A DNA stretch of 9,210 nucleotides, from positions 1-9,210 of the forward strand of contig JAFBAM010000019.1 of the NCBI GenBank assembly GCA_019247755.1, in the 5' to 3' direction. This DNA is from Sphingomonas sp. GTDB lineage: Bacteria; Pseudomonadota; Alphaproteobacteria; Sphingomonadales; Sphingomonadaceae. A program made the translations under genes and the position numbers. The notes beneath the pieces were generated by a model, which was given only the letters and a program-made list of their open reading frames with translations, was not told the origin of the DNA and did no database searches. This document shows positions 1-6,276 of the stretch, in pieces. Numbering within the stretch: the first letter of the stretch is position 1; each line of letters starts with the position of its first letter.

Positions 1-20
1 GAAATAGAGCGATTTACGAA

Positions 21-26
21 AGGAAG
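21..26 (+). promoter_or_regulatory. Ribosome binding site of rpsP
   Basis: The purine run AGGAAG ends five bases before the ATG at 32 and is a clear Shine-Dalgarno match. It supports that start. Only 31 bases lie upstream in the window, so the promoter of the cluster cannot be seen. Confidence 0.7.
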
Positions 27-31
27 TTACA

Positions 32-754
32 ATGGCAGTTGCAATTCGTCTCTCTCGCGGCGGCTCCAAGAAGCGGCCCTATTACCGGATCGTCGTGGCC
101 GACAGCCGCAACGCCCGTGACGGCCGCTTCATCGAGAAGGTCGGCACTTACAACCCGCTGCTGGCGAAGGATTCGCCGGAGCGCGTGAAGCTCGACACCG
201 ACCGCATCCAGCATTGGCTGGGCGTTGGCGCGCAGCCCTCGGACCGCGTGCTGCGCTTCCTCGACGCCGCCGGCCTCCGCGAGCGTCCGGCGCGCAACAA
301 TCCGCAGAAGGCGGAGCCGGGCGAGAAGGCCAAGGAGCGCATCGAGGAGCGTGCGAAGCGCGAGCAGGAAGCTGCTGAAGCCGCTGCCGCTCCGAAGGAA
401 GAGGCAGTGACCGAGGCCGAGGAAGTTGCCGCCGAGCAGGCGCCGGCAGACACTGCCGACGTTGCGGCCGAAGAGCCGGTCGCCGAGGAAGCCGCTGCCG
501 GGGCGGAAGCCGAGGCTCCTGCGGCTGAGGCTCCGGCTGAGGAAGCAGCTGAGGCTGCCACCGAAGCCGAGGCCGGTGAGGAAGCTCCGGTTGCCGAGGC
601 GACCAACGAAGGCGAGTCCGCCGAGGCTCCCGCCGAGGGCGCTGACGAAGTCGCAGCCCCGACCGACGGTTCGCCCGAGAGCGTTGAGGCTGAGGCTGCT
701 GGCGAGTCCAGCGAAGAGCCGGCTGAGGGCGCCGCTGAGGACACCCAGGCGTAA
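32..754 (+). CDS. rpsP: Small ribosomal subunit protein S16 with long acidic tail
   Basis: This is the 30S subunit protein bS16, which binds 16S rRNA and is needed for 30S assembly. The N-terminal 85 or so residues carry the family hallmarks: the start MAVAIRLSRGGSKKRPYYRI, then VVADSRNARDGRFIEKVGTYNP read in two adjoining blocks, and the block IQHWLGVGAQPSDRVLRFL at about 59-77. S16 is usually about 80-90 residues, while this product is 240. A basic, charged linker (about 85-122) leads into a low-complexity Ala/Glu/Pro tail. By hand count, residues 123-240 have about 39 acidic residues, about 42 alanines, no Lys, Arg or His, and no aromatic residue. Tails of this kind are known on S16 of some alphaproteobacteria, though I cannot say how common this length is. 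The gene is first in the visible cluster and ends two bases before rimM. Confidence 0.97.
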   Translation: MAVAIRLSRGGSKKRPYYRIVVADSRNARDGRFIEKVGTYNPLLAKDSPERVKLDTDRIQHWLGVGAQPSDRVLRFLDAAGLRERPARNNPQKAEPGEKAKERIEERAKREQEAAEAAAAPKEEAVTEAEEVAAEQAPADTADVAAEEPVAEEAAAGAEAEAPAAEAPAEEAAEAATEAEAGEEAPVAEATNEGESAEAPAEGADEVAAPTDGSPESVEAEAAGESSEEPAEGAAEDTQA

Positions 755-756
755 CC

Positions 757-1248
757 ATGAGCGGCGGCGAGCGTAGGATCGCGCTTGCCGCCGTTGCCGG
801 CGCGCATGGCGTCAAGGGAGAGGTGCGGCTGAAGCTGTTCAGCGACAGCGTCGAGAGCCTCTCCCGCCATCAGAAACTGTACGTCGGAGGCGCCGAAAGG
901 CGCCTCCTTGCTATTCGCGACAGCGGCAAAACCGCCGTTGCGCGGTTCGAGGGCATAGCCGACCGGTCGGCCGCCGAGGCGCTGCGCGGATCGCTGGTCG
1001 AGGTCGACCGCTCCCAACTGCCGCCGCTCGAAGAGGGCGAATATTATCACACCGACCTGATCGGACTGCCCGCCGTGGATGGCCAGGCAAAGGCGCTCGG
1101 TACCGTTGTAGCGGTAGAGAATTATGGCGCCGGCGACCTGCTCGAGATCGAGCTCGAAGGCGGCAAGCGCTCGCTGATCCCGTTCAGGCCGGGGATCGCC
1201 GATTTGGAGGACGGGCGCATCGTCCTCGACCCTGAATTCCTCGCTTAA
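757..1248 (+). CDS. rimM: Ribosome maturation factor RimM
   Basis: RimM assists late assembly of the 30S head, including 16S rRNA processing, and is known to bind ribosomal protein S19. The 163-residue product has the usual two-domain layout. The N-terminal RimM barrel (about 6-85) has the typical GAHGVKGEVRLKLFSDS stretch at about 15-31. The C-terminal PRC-barrel (about 92-160) is introduced by EGEYYHTDLIGL. The length is normal for the family. The ATG lies two bases after the rpsP stop, with a weak AGGCG element at 747-751, so translation is probably coupled to rpsP. The stop codon overlaps the stop of the convergent oxidoreductase gene by four bases. In most bacteria trmD follows directly, but here it is about 1.6 kb further on. 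Confidence 0.96.
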   Translation: MSGGERRIALAAVAGAHGVKGEVRLKLFSDSVESLSRHQKLYVGGAERRLLAIRDSGKTAVARFEGIADRSAAEALRGSLVEVDRSQLPPLEEGEYYHTDLIGLPAVDGQAKALGTVVAVENYGAGDLLEIELEGGKRSLIPFRPGIADLEDGRIVLDPEFLA

Positions 1249-2201
1249 CTGCCCGCTTCGGCCTCCTCGAGCATCGGCTCCCGCCAGCGCGGGTTCTCGG
1301 CGCAGAGGTCGTTGCGGATGGTCGTGGCGGCGACGCCGCCTTCACCCATGGCATGGCTGATTTGGTCGAGGCCGTGGACGACGTCGCCGGCGGCGTAGAG
1401 TCCCGGGACACTGGTGCGCTGGTGGCTATCGCAGAGGAAGCAGCCGTCCTCCGCAAGCTTCGCGCCGACCATCTCGCCGAGTTGGGTGTGGGTGTCGGAG
1501 CCTAGAGCCGGATAGACGCTGTCGAAGGTGTAATGGCCTTCCGCCGTATCGACGACGATGCAATCGCCGGTGATGGCGATGGCCTGCGCGGGGCCGTCGA
1601 CGCATTCGATACCGGCGTCCTTCAATTTCTGCTGGTCCTTGGCAGTCAGCTTCAATGCTGTGTCAGGCGCGATGAGCGTCACGTCCGCCGTGTAACTGCG
1701 GATGAAGGTCGCTTCGGCGACCCCGTGGCTGTCGCTGCCGATCACGCCGACGCGCTTGTCGGTCACCTCGTAGCCGTCGCAGATCGGACAATAGCGGATG
1801 AGGCCGCGTGCGAGGGCGTCGTCGTGCAGTTCCTCATCCATCGGCGGCCGGCGATTGGTGACGCCCGTCGCCAGGAGCACAGACCGCGCCCTGGCCTCGC
1901 CTGAGCCCCAGGTCGCGGTGAAGTTGCCTGACTTTTCATCTCGCTCCAGTTTGGTGACGTATTCCGTCTTGATCTTCGCGCCATATTTGCAGGCCTGGTC
2001 GCGCATGCGCTGAAGCAGCTCTTCGCCCGCGATGCCGTCGGGATAGCCGGCATGGTTGCGCGTGCAGGGGATTGAGGCGGCGCGGCTCTTGCCGCCGTCG
2101 ACCACGAGGATGTCGAGGTGGAAGCGCGCGAGGTAGATGGCTGCGGTCAGCCCAGCCGGGCCGCCGCCGATGATCACGCAATCAAGTATCGGTTGTTCCA
2201 T
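1245..2201 (-). CDS. Thioredoxin-reductase-like FAD-dependent oxidoreductase
   Basis: This is a flavoprotein disulfide oxidoreductase of the TrxB-like group (COG0492 type), 318 residues long, close to the usual size. Visible motifs are the N-terminal FAD-binding GGGPAG at 12-17, ATG at 111-113, a redox CxxC (Cys138-Pro-Ile-Cys141) followed by DGYE as in thioredoxin reductases, and the C-terminal FAD motif AAGDV at 270-274 followed by HAMGEGG. The second nucleotide-binding loop reads VGVIGSDSHG (151-160), not the usual GGGNSA type. The HRRxxxR NADPH-phosphate motif of classical TrxB is absent, with LIAPDTALKL in that region. The electron donor and substrate are therefore uncertain, and I do not call it trxB. 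The start at 2201 is chosen because the protein begins just before the FAD fold. The longer open frame upstream would cover a membrane protein gene on the other strand. The gene lies antisense inside the rpsP-rplS cluster. Confidence 0.88.
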   Translation of the reverse strand: MEQPILDCVIIGGGPAGLTAAIYLARFHLDILVVDGGKSRAASIPCTRNHAGYPDGIAGEELLQRMRDQACKYGAKIKTEYVTKLERDEKSGNFTATWGSGEARARSVLLATGVTNRRPPMDEELHDDALARGLIRYCPICDGYEVTDKRVGVIGSDSHGVAEATFIRSYTADVTLIAPDTALKLTAKDQQKLKDAGIECVDGPAQAIAITGDCIVVDTAEGHYTFDSVYPALGSDTHTQLGEMVGAKLAEDGCFLCDSHQRTSVPGLYAAGDVVHGLDQISHAMGEGGVAATTIRNDLCAENPRWREPMLEEAEAGS

Positions 2202-2252
2202 CCGCAGCCCAATGGATTGCCGTTCGCAGGGTTCCCGACTAGCCCCCCGCCG
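2202..2252. promoter_or_regulatory. Divergent spacer, probable bidirectional promoter region
   Basis: These 51 bases separate the reverse oxidoreductase gene from the forward membrane-protein/trmD/rplS unit. Because the antisense gene separates them from rimM, transcription of the forward unit may start here or nearby. A weak candidate on the plus strand is TTGCCG at 2217-2222, then 17 bases, then TAGCCC at 2240-2245. That would put the start of transcription almost at the ATG at 2253. Neither flanking gene has a clear Shine-Dalgarno sequence. The promoter assignment is an inference from layout and is weak at sequence level. Confidence 0.35.
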
Positions 2253-2573
2253 ATGAATTGGACGTTGGTTCTCGTGGGCTTCGCGCTGTCCGTCCTGATG
2301 GGCACCGCATTGGTGTCCCTGCTCGTCACCGTTCGGCCCGAGTGGAGTGCGCGCCGCCGCCGGATCACCGCGGCATCGATCCTTCCCGCCATCACCGCCT
2401 TGGCGACCCTTCTCGGCATCCTCATAATAGCGACCGCCAACCACGGCGAGAGCGAGCATATGGAGGACCTCGCCATTGCCGCGCTGTTCACCATCGGCGG
2501 TGGCTTCACCTTGCTCGCGTGGGTTGGCGGGCTGGTCGGCGCCACCCTAGCGAGCCGCCGGCAAGCCAAATGA
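2253..2573 (+). CDS. Small three-helix membrane protein, unknown function
   Basis: I do not recognise this 106-residue protein. It has three clear hydrophobic segments at about 4-27, 38-62 and 73-100. The first loop is strongly basic (RPEWSARRRR) and the second is acidic and His-containing (NHGESEHMED). The C-terminus is basic. By the positive-inside rule this predicts an outside N-terminus and a cytoplasmic C-terminus. The ATG at 2253 is the last plausible start before the first helix. The frame stays open upstream to 2118, but that stretch is the shadow of the oxidoreductase N-terminus. There is no obvious ribosome binding site, so the start is uncertain. Its TGA overlaps the ATG of the next gene (ATGA), making it first in a coupled chain that ends with rplS. 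Confidence 0.7.
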   Translation: MNWTLVLVGFALSVLMGTALVSLLVTVRPEWSARRRRITAASILPAITALATLLGILIIATANHGESEHMEDLAIAALFTIGGGFTLLAWVGGLVGATLASRRQAK

Positions 2574-2848
2574 CCATGGTTGCTGTCATCATTTTCATCG
2601 TCGCGGTGATTTTGCCGTCGTTTGGACTCTGGTGGCTATTCAGGAAACGAGGCCTCCGCCTCCCTGCGGCTGTCGTCGGAGGTCAACTGCTGGTGTTGCC
2701 GGTCATGCTGTGGATCGCATGGCACGAAGCGACGCCAGCCGACCATGACGCGTGGGGGGCGGTTGCGGGCGTTGCCATCGCCGGGTTGTTGATTTCCGTC
2801 GTCTGGCTCGTGATCATCGAGCGCTGGACCGGGAAGGACTTCACGTGA
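2570..2848 (+). CDS. Small three-helix membrane protein, unknown function
   Basis: This unrecognised 92-residue protein has hydrophobic segments at about 3-21, 31-51 and 61-83. The first loop is basic (FRKRGLR) and the second is His/acid-rich (WHEATPADHD). The tail ERWTGKDFT is charged. Predicted topology matches the preceding gene product, so the two may be distant relatives or partners in one membrane complex. This is inferred from layout, as no clear residue alignment is visible. It begins inside the stop of the upstream gene (ATGA, 2570-2573). It ends inside the GTG start of trmD (GTGA, 2845-2848), so its translation is probably tied to both. A second ATG two codons downstream is an alternative start. 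Confidence 0.72.
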   Translation: MTMVAVIIFIVAVILPSFGLWWLFRKRGLRLPAAVVGGQLLVLPVMLWIAWHEATPADHDAWGAVAGVAIAGLLISVVWLVIIERWTGKDFT

Positions 2849-3585
2849 CCTTCCGCGCCTCCGTCCTGACGCTTTACCCGGACATGTTCCCGGGGCCGCT
2901 CGGCGCGAGCCTGGCGGGCAAGGCCTTGGAGCAGGGCGTCTGGAGTCTCGACGCGACCAACATTCGCGACTTCGCGACGGACAAGCATCGCAGCGTCGAT
3001 GACACGCCCGCCGGCGGCGGGGCCGGGATGGTGCTTCGGCCAGACGTCCTCGCGGCTGCTGTCGATCAGGTCGCTGACGGGCGGCCGATGCTGGCCCTGA
3101 CGCCGCGTGGAGCACCAATGACGCAGAAGCGAGTGCGCGAGCTGGCGGCGGGCGAGGGCGTTATCATGCTGTGCGGCCGGTTCGAGGGATTTGACGAGCG
3201 AATCTTCGAGGCGCGGGCACTCGAAGCCGTCTCCGTCGGCGACTACGTGCTGTCCGGCGGAGAGCTTGGCGCGATGGCGATCCTCGACGCTTGCGTGAGG
3301 CTGCTTCCCGGGGTAATGGGCGCGCCTTCCAGCGGAGAGGAGGAGAGCTTCGAGACGGGGCTTCTCGAATATCCGCACTATACCCGACCTGTTGAATGGG
3401 AAGGGCGCACGATCCCCGAAGTGCTGCGGTCGGGGGATCATGCGAAGATCGCGGCGTGGCGACACGAACGAGCGGTCGAAGATACACGGCTAAGGCGGCC
3501 GGACCTGATCGAGCGCCACGGGGGCGCATCGCAGGCACCGCCCTCTGGCGCGCGGCGACGAGACAAAGAAGAGAAGAAGAAATGA
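2845..3585 (+). CDS. trmD: tRNA (guanine-N1-)-methyltransferase TrmD
   Basis: TrmD is a SAM-dependent SPOUT methyltransferase that makes m1G at position 37 of tRNAs and prevents +1 frameshifting. It acts as a dimer and is usually essential. The 246-residue product shows the family blocks: TLYPDMFPG near the start, GGGAGMVLRPDVL at 57-69, MLALTPRGAPMTQ at 82-94, LCGRFEGFDER at 109-119, VGDYVLSGGELGAM at 131-144, and EYPHYTRP at 175-182. Arg119 and Asp133 match the catalytic Arg154 and Asp169 of the E. coli enzyme by motif position. The GTG start at 2845 begins right before the first conserved strand and overlaps the preceding stop as GTGA. The C-terminus ends in the basic run RRRDKEEKKK, whose purine-rich codons lie directly before the rplS start. 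The stop overlaps the rplS ATG. Confidence 0.97.
   Translation: MTFRASVLTLYPDMFPGPLGASLAGKALEQGVWSLDATNIRDFATDKHRSVDDTPAGGGAGMVLRPDVLAAAVDQVADGRPMLALTPRGAPMTQKRVRELAAGEGVIMLCGRFEGFDERIFEARALEAVSVGDYVLSGGELGAMAILDACVRLLPGVMGAPSSGEEESFETGLLEYPHYTRPVEWEGRTIPEVLRSGDHAKIAAWRHERAVEDTRLRRPDLIERHGGASQAPPSGARRRDKEEKKK
3566..3581 (+). promoter_or_regulatory. Purine-rich ribosome binding region of rplS inside trmD
   Basis: The last codons of trmD form an unbroken purine run containing GAAGAG and GAAGAAG just before the ATG at 3582. They encode the TrmD tail KEEKKK and at the same time give a Shine-Dalgarno-like stretch for rplS. This supports translational coupling across the ATGA overlap. Confidence 0.5.
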
Positions 3586-3974
3586 ACCTGATCGAGACCC
3601 TGGAGCGCGAAGCGATCGACGCGCTGACCAAGGACAAGCCCGTTCCCGAATTCCGCCCTGGCGACACGCTGCGCGTCGGCGTCAAGGTGATTGAAGGCGA
3701 CCGCACCCGCGTGCAGGCGTTCGAGGGCGTTTGCATCGCCCGCGCCAACAAGGGCGTCGGATCCAGCTTCACCGTTCGCAAGATTTCGTTCGGCGAGGGC
3801 GTCGAGCGCGTCTTCCCGCTTTATTCGCCGATCATCGACAATATCGAGGTCGTGCGCCGCGGTGACGTTCGCCGCGCCAAGCTTTACTACCTGCGTGGCC
3901 GTACCGGTAAGGCCGCCCGCATCGCCGAGCGCCGCACGGTGCGTGGCGCCGAGGTGGAGGCTCAGGAAGCCTAA
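3582..3974 (+). CDS. rplS: Large ribosomal subunit protein L19
   Basis: This is bL19 of the 50S subunit, located at the 30S-50S interface. The 130-residue product begins MNLIETLEREAIDALTKD and contains FRPGDTLRVGVKVIEGDRTR at about 24-43. It continues with VQAFEGVCIARANKG, SFTVRKISFGEGVERVFPLYSP and then RAKLYYLRGRTGKAARI, all standard L19 blocks. It is slightly longer than the roughly 115-residue E. coli protein because of a short C-terminal extension ending AEVEAQEA. The start overlaps the trmD stop (ATGA, 3582-3585) and has a strong purine-rich leader. It is the last gene of the unit and is followed by a strong hairpin terminator. Confidence 0.97.
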   Translation: MNLIETLEREAIDALTKDKPVPEFRPGDTLRVGVKVIEGDRTRVQAFEGVCIARANKGVGSSFTVRKISFGEGVERVFPLYSPIIDNIEVVRRGDVRRAKLYYLRGRTGKAARIAERRTVRGAEVEAQEA

Positions 3975-3997
3975 GAGCTTTCACCTGCAATGATTTG

Positions 3998-4026
3998 AAA
4001 GGCGGGGCCTTCGGGCTCCGCCTTTT
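3998..4026 (+). terminator. Rho-independent terminator with UUCG loop after rplS
   Basis: Bases 3998-4009 pair with 4014-4025 over 12 positions. Eleven are Watson-Crick pairs and one is a G-U wobble (4006/4017). The loop is TTCG closed by C-G, the extra-stable tetraloop type, and the 3' arm runs into TTTT then CTTC. It starts 23 bases after the rplS stop. On the other strand the T-run is shorter, so bidirectional action is less likely. Confidence 0.9.
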
Positions 4027-4056
4027 CTTCTGCGCGGACGCCCCTACGGTTCGGGG

Positions 4057-6276
4057 ATGCGTTTCCCGATCCTTGCGGCCGTTCTGCCGCTCTCCGTCGC
4101 TGCGGCTCCTCCACCCGGCGTTCCCCAGAAGAAGCTGACGATCGAGCGGATCTTCGCGAGCCCGCCGATATCTGGCGCGTCGCCGCGCCTGCTCAAATTG
4201 TCGCCGGATGGCCGCTACGCGACGATGCTGAAGCCGCGCGACACCGACCGCGAGCGCTTCGACCTGTGGGCAATGGACACGTCGACGGGGCAGCTGCGGA
4301 TGCTGGTCGACTCCACCAAGATCGGCGGCGGCGAGATCAGCGAAGCGGAGAAGATGCGCCGCGAGCGCAATCGCGTCGGCGGGTCGAAGGGGATCGTCGA
4401 ATATGAATGGGCGCCGGACGGGAAGTCGGTGCTCGCCCCAGTCGACGGCGACCTTTATCTCGCCGACGTCGCAACGGGGACGGTCCGCCGCCTGACGAAT
4501 ACGCCGGCGACCGAGATCGACGCTCACGTGTCCGAGGGCGGCAGATATGTGAGCTTCGTCCGCGACCAGAACCTTTACGCGATCGACCTTGCGACGGGTG
4601 CTGAGCGGGCGCTGACGACCGAAGGCAAGGGCGATGTGACCTGCGGCACCGCCGAGTTCGTCGCGCAGGAGGAAATGGACCGGAAGACGGGCCATTGGTG
4701 GGCGCCGGGAGACGGGCTCGTCGCGGTCGAATGCTATGACGAGGCGAAGGTCGCGACTGTTACGCGGGCCGCGATCGGCGCCAACGGCACCAAGATCTTC
4801 GACCAGCGCTACCCGGCGGCGGGAACGCCGAACGTCACGGTGACCTTGTGGACCGTTAATCCCGTCACGGGAGCGCGCGCGAAAGTCGATCTTGGCGCGG
4901 AGGCCGACATCTACCTCGCCCGGGTCGACTGGTCGAAAGATGGGCACGAACTATTCGTGCAGCGCGAGAGCCGCGACCAGAAGCGCCTCGACCTGCTGCA
5001 GGTGAACCCCGCGACAGGACAGGATCCCATCCTGATAACCGAGACTTCGCCGACCTGGATCAACCTTAACGACGACTTCCATCCACTTAAGGATGGTAGC
5101 TTCTTGTGGGGATCGGAGCGGAGTGGTTTCCACCATCTGTATCGGTGGAATGCCGGCAAGCTGTCGCCGCTGACGTCGGGCGACTGGTCGATGACCGGCG
5201 TGGTCGGGGTCGATGAAGCGAATGGCCGTGTGTTCTTCACCGGAAACAAGGATGGCCCGCTCGAGAGCCATGTCTACTCGATTGATTATCGCAGCCCCTC
5301 CGAGCCGAAGCGGCTGTCCGAGATCGGCTATTGGAACAGCGCCGAGATGGACAAGGCGGGGACGCGGCTGCTGATCAGCCGCTCTTCGCCCGCGCAGCCG
5401 CCACAGGTGTATCTGGCCGACGCGACCGGCAAGCGGATCGAATGGGTCGAGCAGAACAAGCTTGATGCCGGCCATCCATACGCGCCCTTCCTCGCGGCGC
5501 ATCAGCCGGTGAAGTTCGGCAACCTGAAAGCGGATGACGGCAGCACGCTCTATTATGAGATGATCACGCCGCCGCTGAAGGCCGGACGCAAATATCCGGT
5601 CTATTTCGAGCATTATGGCGGGCCGGGGTCGCAGCAGGTGAAACGCGCCTGGATGAACCCGATGGCGCAATATTGGGTGAGCAAGGGGTGGATCTATTTC
5701 CAGATCGACAATCGCGGCTCGCCCAACCGGGGGCGCAAGTTTGAGGACCAGATCTACCATGCGATGGGCGGCGTCGAGGTGGAGGACCAGGCGACTGCAG
5801 CGCGCTGGCTTCAGAAGCAGGCGTTCGTGGATCCGAAGAAGATCGCGATCTACGGCTGGTCATATGGCGGCTTCATGAGCCTCAAGATGCTCGAGAAGGC
5901 GCCGCGGGGCCTCTATGCGGCCGGGGTCGTCGGTGCGCCGGTCACGAGGTGGGAGCTGTACGACACGCACTACACCGAGCGATATCTCGGCAGCCCGCGG
6001 ACCGATCCGAAGCCCTATCAGACGTCGGATGCATTGGATGACGCGCTGAACATCCGCGAGCCATTCCTGCTGATCCACGGCATGTCGGACGACAACGTCG
6101 TGTTCCAGAACTCGACGATGCTCGCCGACAAGCTCCAGGCTGCGGACAAGCCCTTCGACATGATGTTCTATGTCGGCCAGACCCACCGCCCGGCTGGTGA
6201 AGGCCGGCAGGCGCACGTCCAGAAGACGATCGAGCGGTTCCTCGACGAGAAGGTGCTGGGCAAGCCGTCGAACTAG
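4057..6276 (+). CDS. Secreted dipeptidyl-peptidase IV-type serine peptidase (S9 family)
   Basis: This prolyl-oligopeptidase-family enzyme probably removes dipeptides from peptides with Pro or Ala in second position, in the periplasm or outside the cell. The 739 residues start with a short signal-peptide-like segment (MRFPILAAVLPLSVAAAPPP). An eight-bladed-propeller-type DPPIV N-terminal region follows (about 60-480), then the alpha/beta-hydrolase domain (about 505-735). The DPP-IV double-Glu motif that binds the substrate N-terminus is present as Glu205-Glu206 in EFVAQEEMDR. The oxyanion-hole tyrosine is probably Tyr520 in HYGGPG. The triad reads Ser602 (GWSYGG), Asp678 (HGMSDDNV) and His710 (GQTHRP). 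The residue after the His is Arg, where Gly or another small residue is common. The length fits bacterial DPP-IV. The start follows the rplS terminator by only 30 bases, with just a GGGG before the ATG, so its promoter position is unclear. Its stop overlaps the next gene's stop by four bases. Confidence 0.94.
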   Translation: MRFPILAAVLPLSVAAAPPPGVPQKKLTIERIFASPPISGASPRLLKLSPDGRYATMLKPRDTDRERFDLWAMDTSTGQLRMLVDSTKIGGGEISEAEKMRRERNRVGGSKGIVEYEWAPDGKSVLAPVDGDLYLADVATGTVRRLTNTPATEIDAHVSEGGRYVSFVRDQNLYAIDLATGAERALTTEGKGDVTCGTAEFVAQEEMDRKTGHWWAPGDGLVAVECYDEAKVATVTRAAIGANGTKIFDQRYPAAGTPNVTVTLWTVNPVTGARAKVDLGAEADIYLARVDWSKDGHELFVQRESRDQKRLDLLQVNPATGQDPILITETSPTWINLNDDFHPLKDGSFLWGSERSGFHHLYRWNAGKLSPLTSGDWSMTGVVGVDEANGRVFFTGNKDGPLESHVYSIDYRSPSEPKRLSEIGYWNSAEMDKAGTRLLISRSSPAQPPQVYLADATGKRIEWVEQNKLDAGHPYAPFLAAHQPVKFGNLKADDGSTLYYEMITPPLKAGRKYPVYFEHYGGPGSQQVKRAWMNPMAQYWVSKGWIYFQIDNRGSPNRGRKFEDQIYHAMGGVEVEDQATAARWLQKQAFVDPKKIAIYGWSYGGFMSLKMLEKAPRGLYAAGVVGAPVTRWELYDTHYTERYLGSPRTDPKPYQTSDALDDALNIREPFLLIHGMSDDNVVFQNSTMLADKLQAADKPFDMMFYVGQTHRPAGEGRQAHVQKTIERFLDEKVLGKPSN

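Noticed and set aside
129..1050. Long reverse-strand open frames across rpsP and rimM (129-815 and 148-1050)
   Set aside because: They mirror the Glu/Ala-codon-rich S16 tail and RimM. The products are low-complexity Ser/Ala or Arg/Pro sequence with no domain, and rpsP and rimM are certain on the other strand.
2118..2252. N-terminal extension of the first small membrane protein from 2118
   Set aside because: The extra 45 residues are antisense to the oxidoreductase FAD-binding region and show no feature of their own. The helix-proximal ATG at 2253 fits better.
2202..2459. N-terminal extension of the oxidoreductase up to 2459
   Set aside because: It would add 86 residues of charged, disordered sequence before the FAD motif. 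It overlaps a plausible membrane protein gene on the plus strand.
3396..3581. Upstream extension of rplS from 3396
   Set aside because: The added 62 residues overlap trmD in another frame. L19 clearly begins MNLIETLE at 3582 with a good purine-rich leader.
3832..4947. Reverse-strand 371-codon open frame over rplS and the DPP-IV gene
   Set aside because: It runs through the certain rplS gene, the terminator and the peptidase N-terminus. The translation is Arg-rich without motifs, a typical shadow frame in GC-rich DNA.
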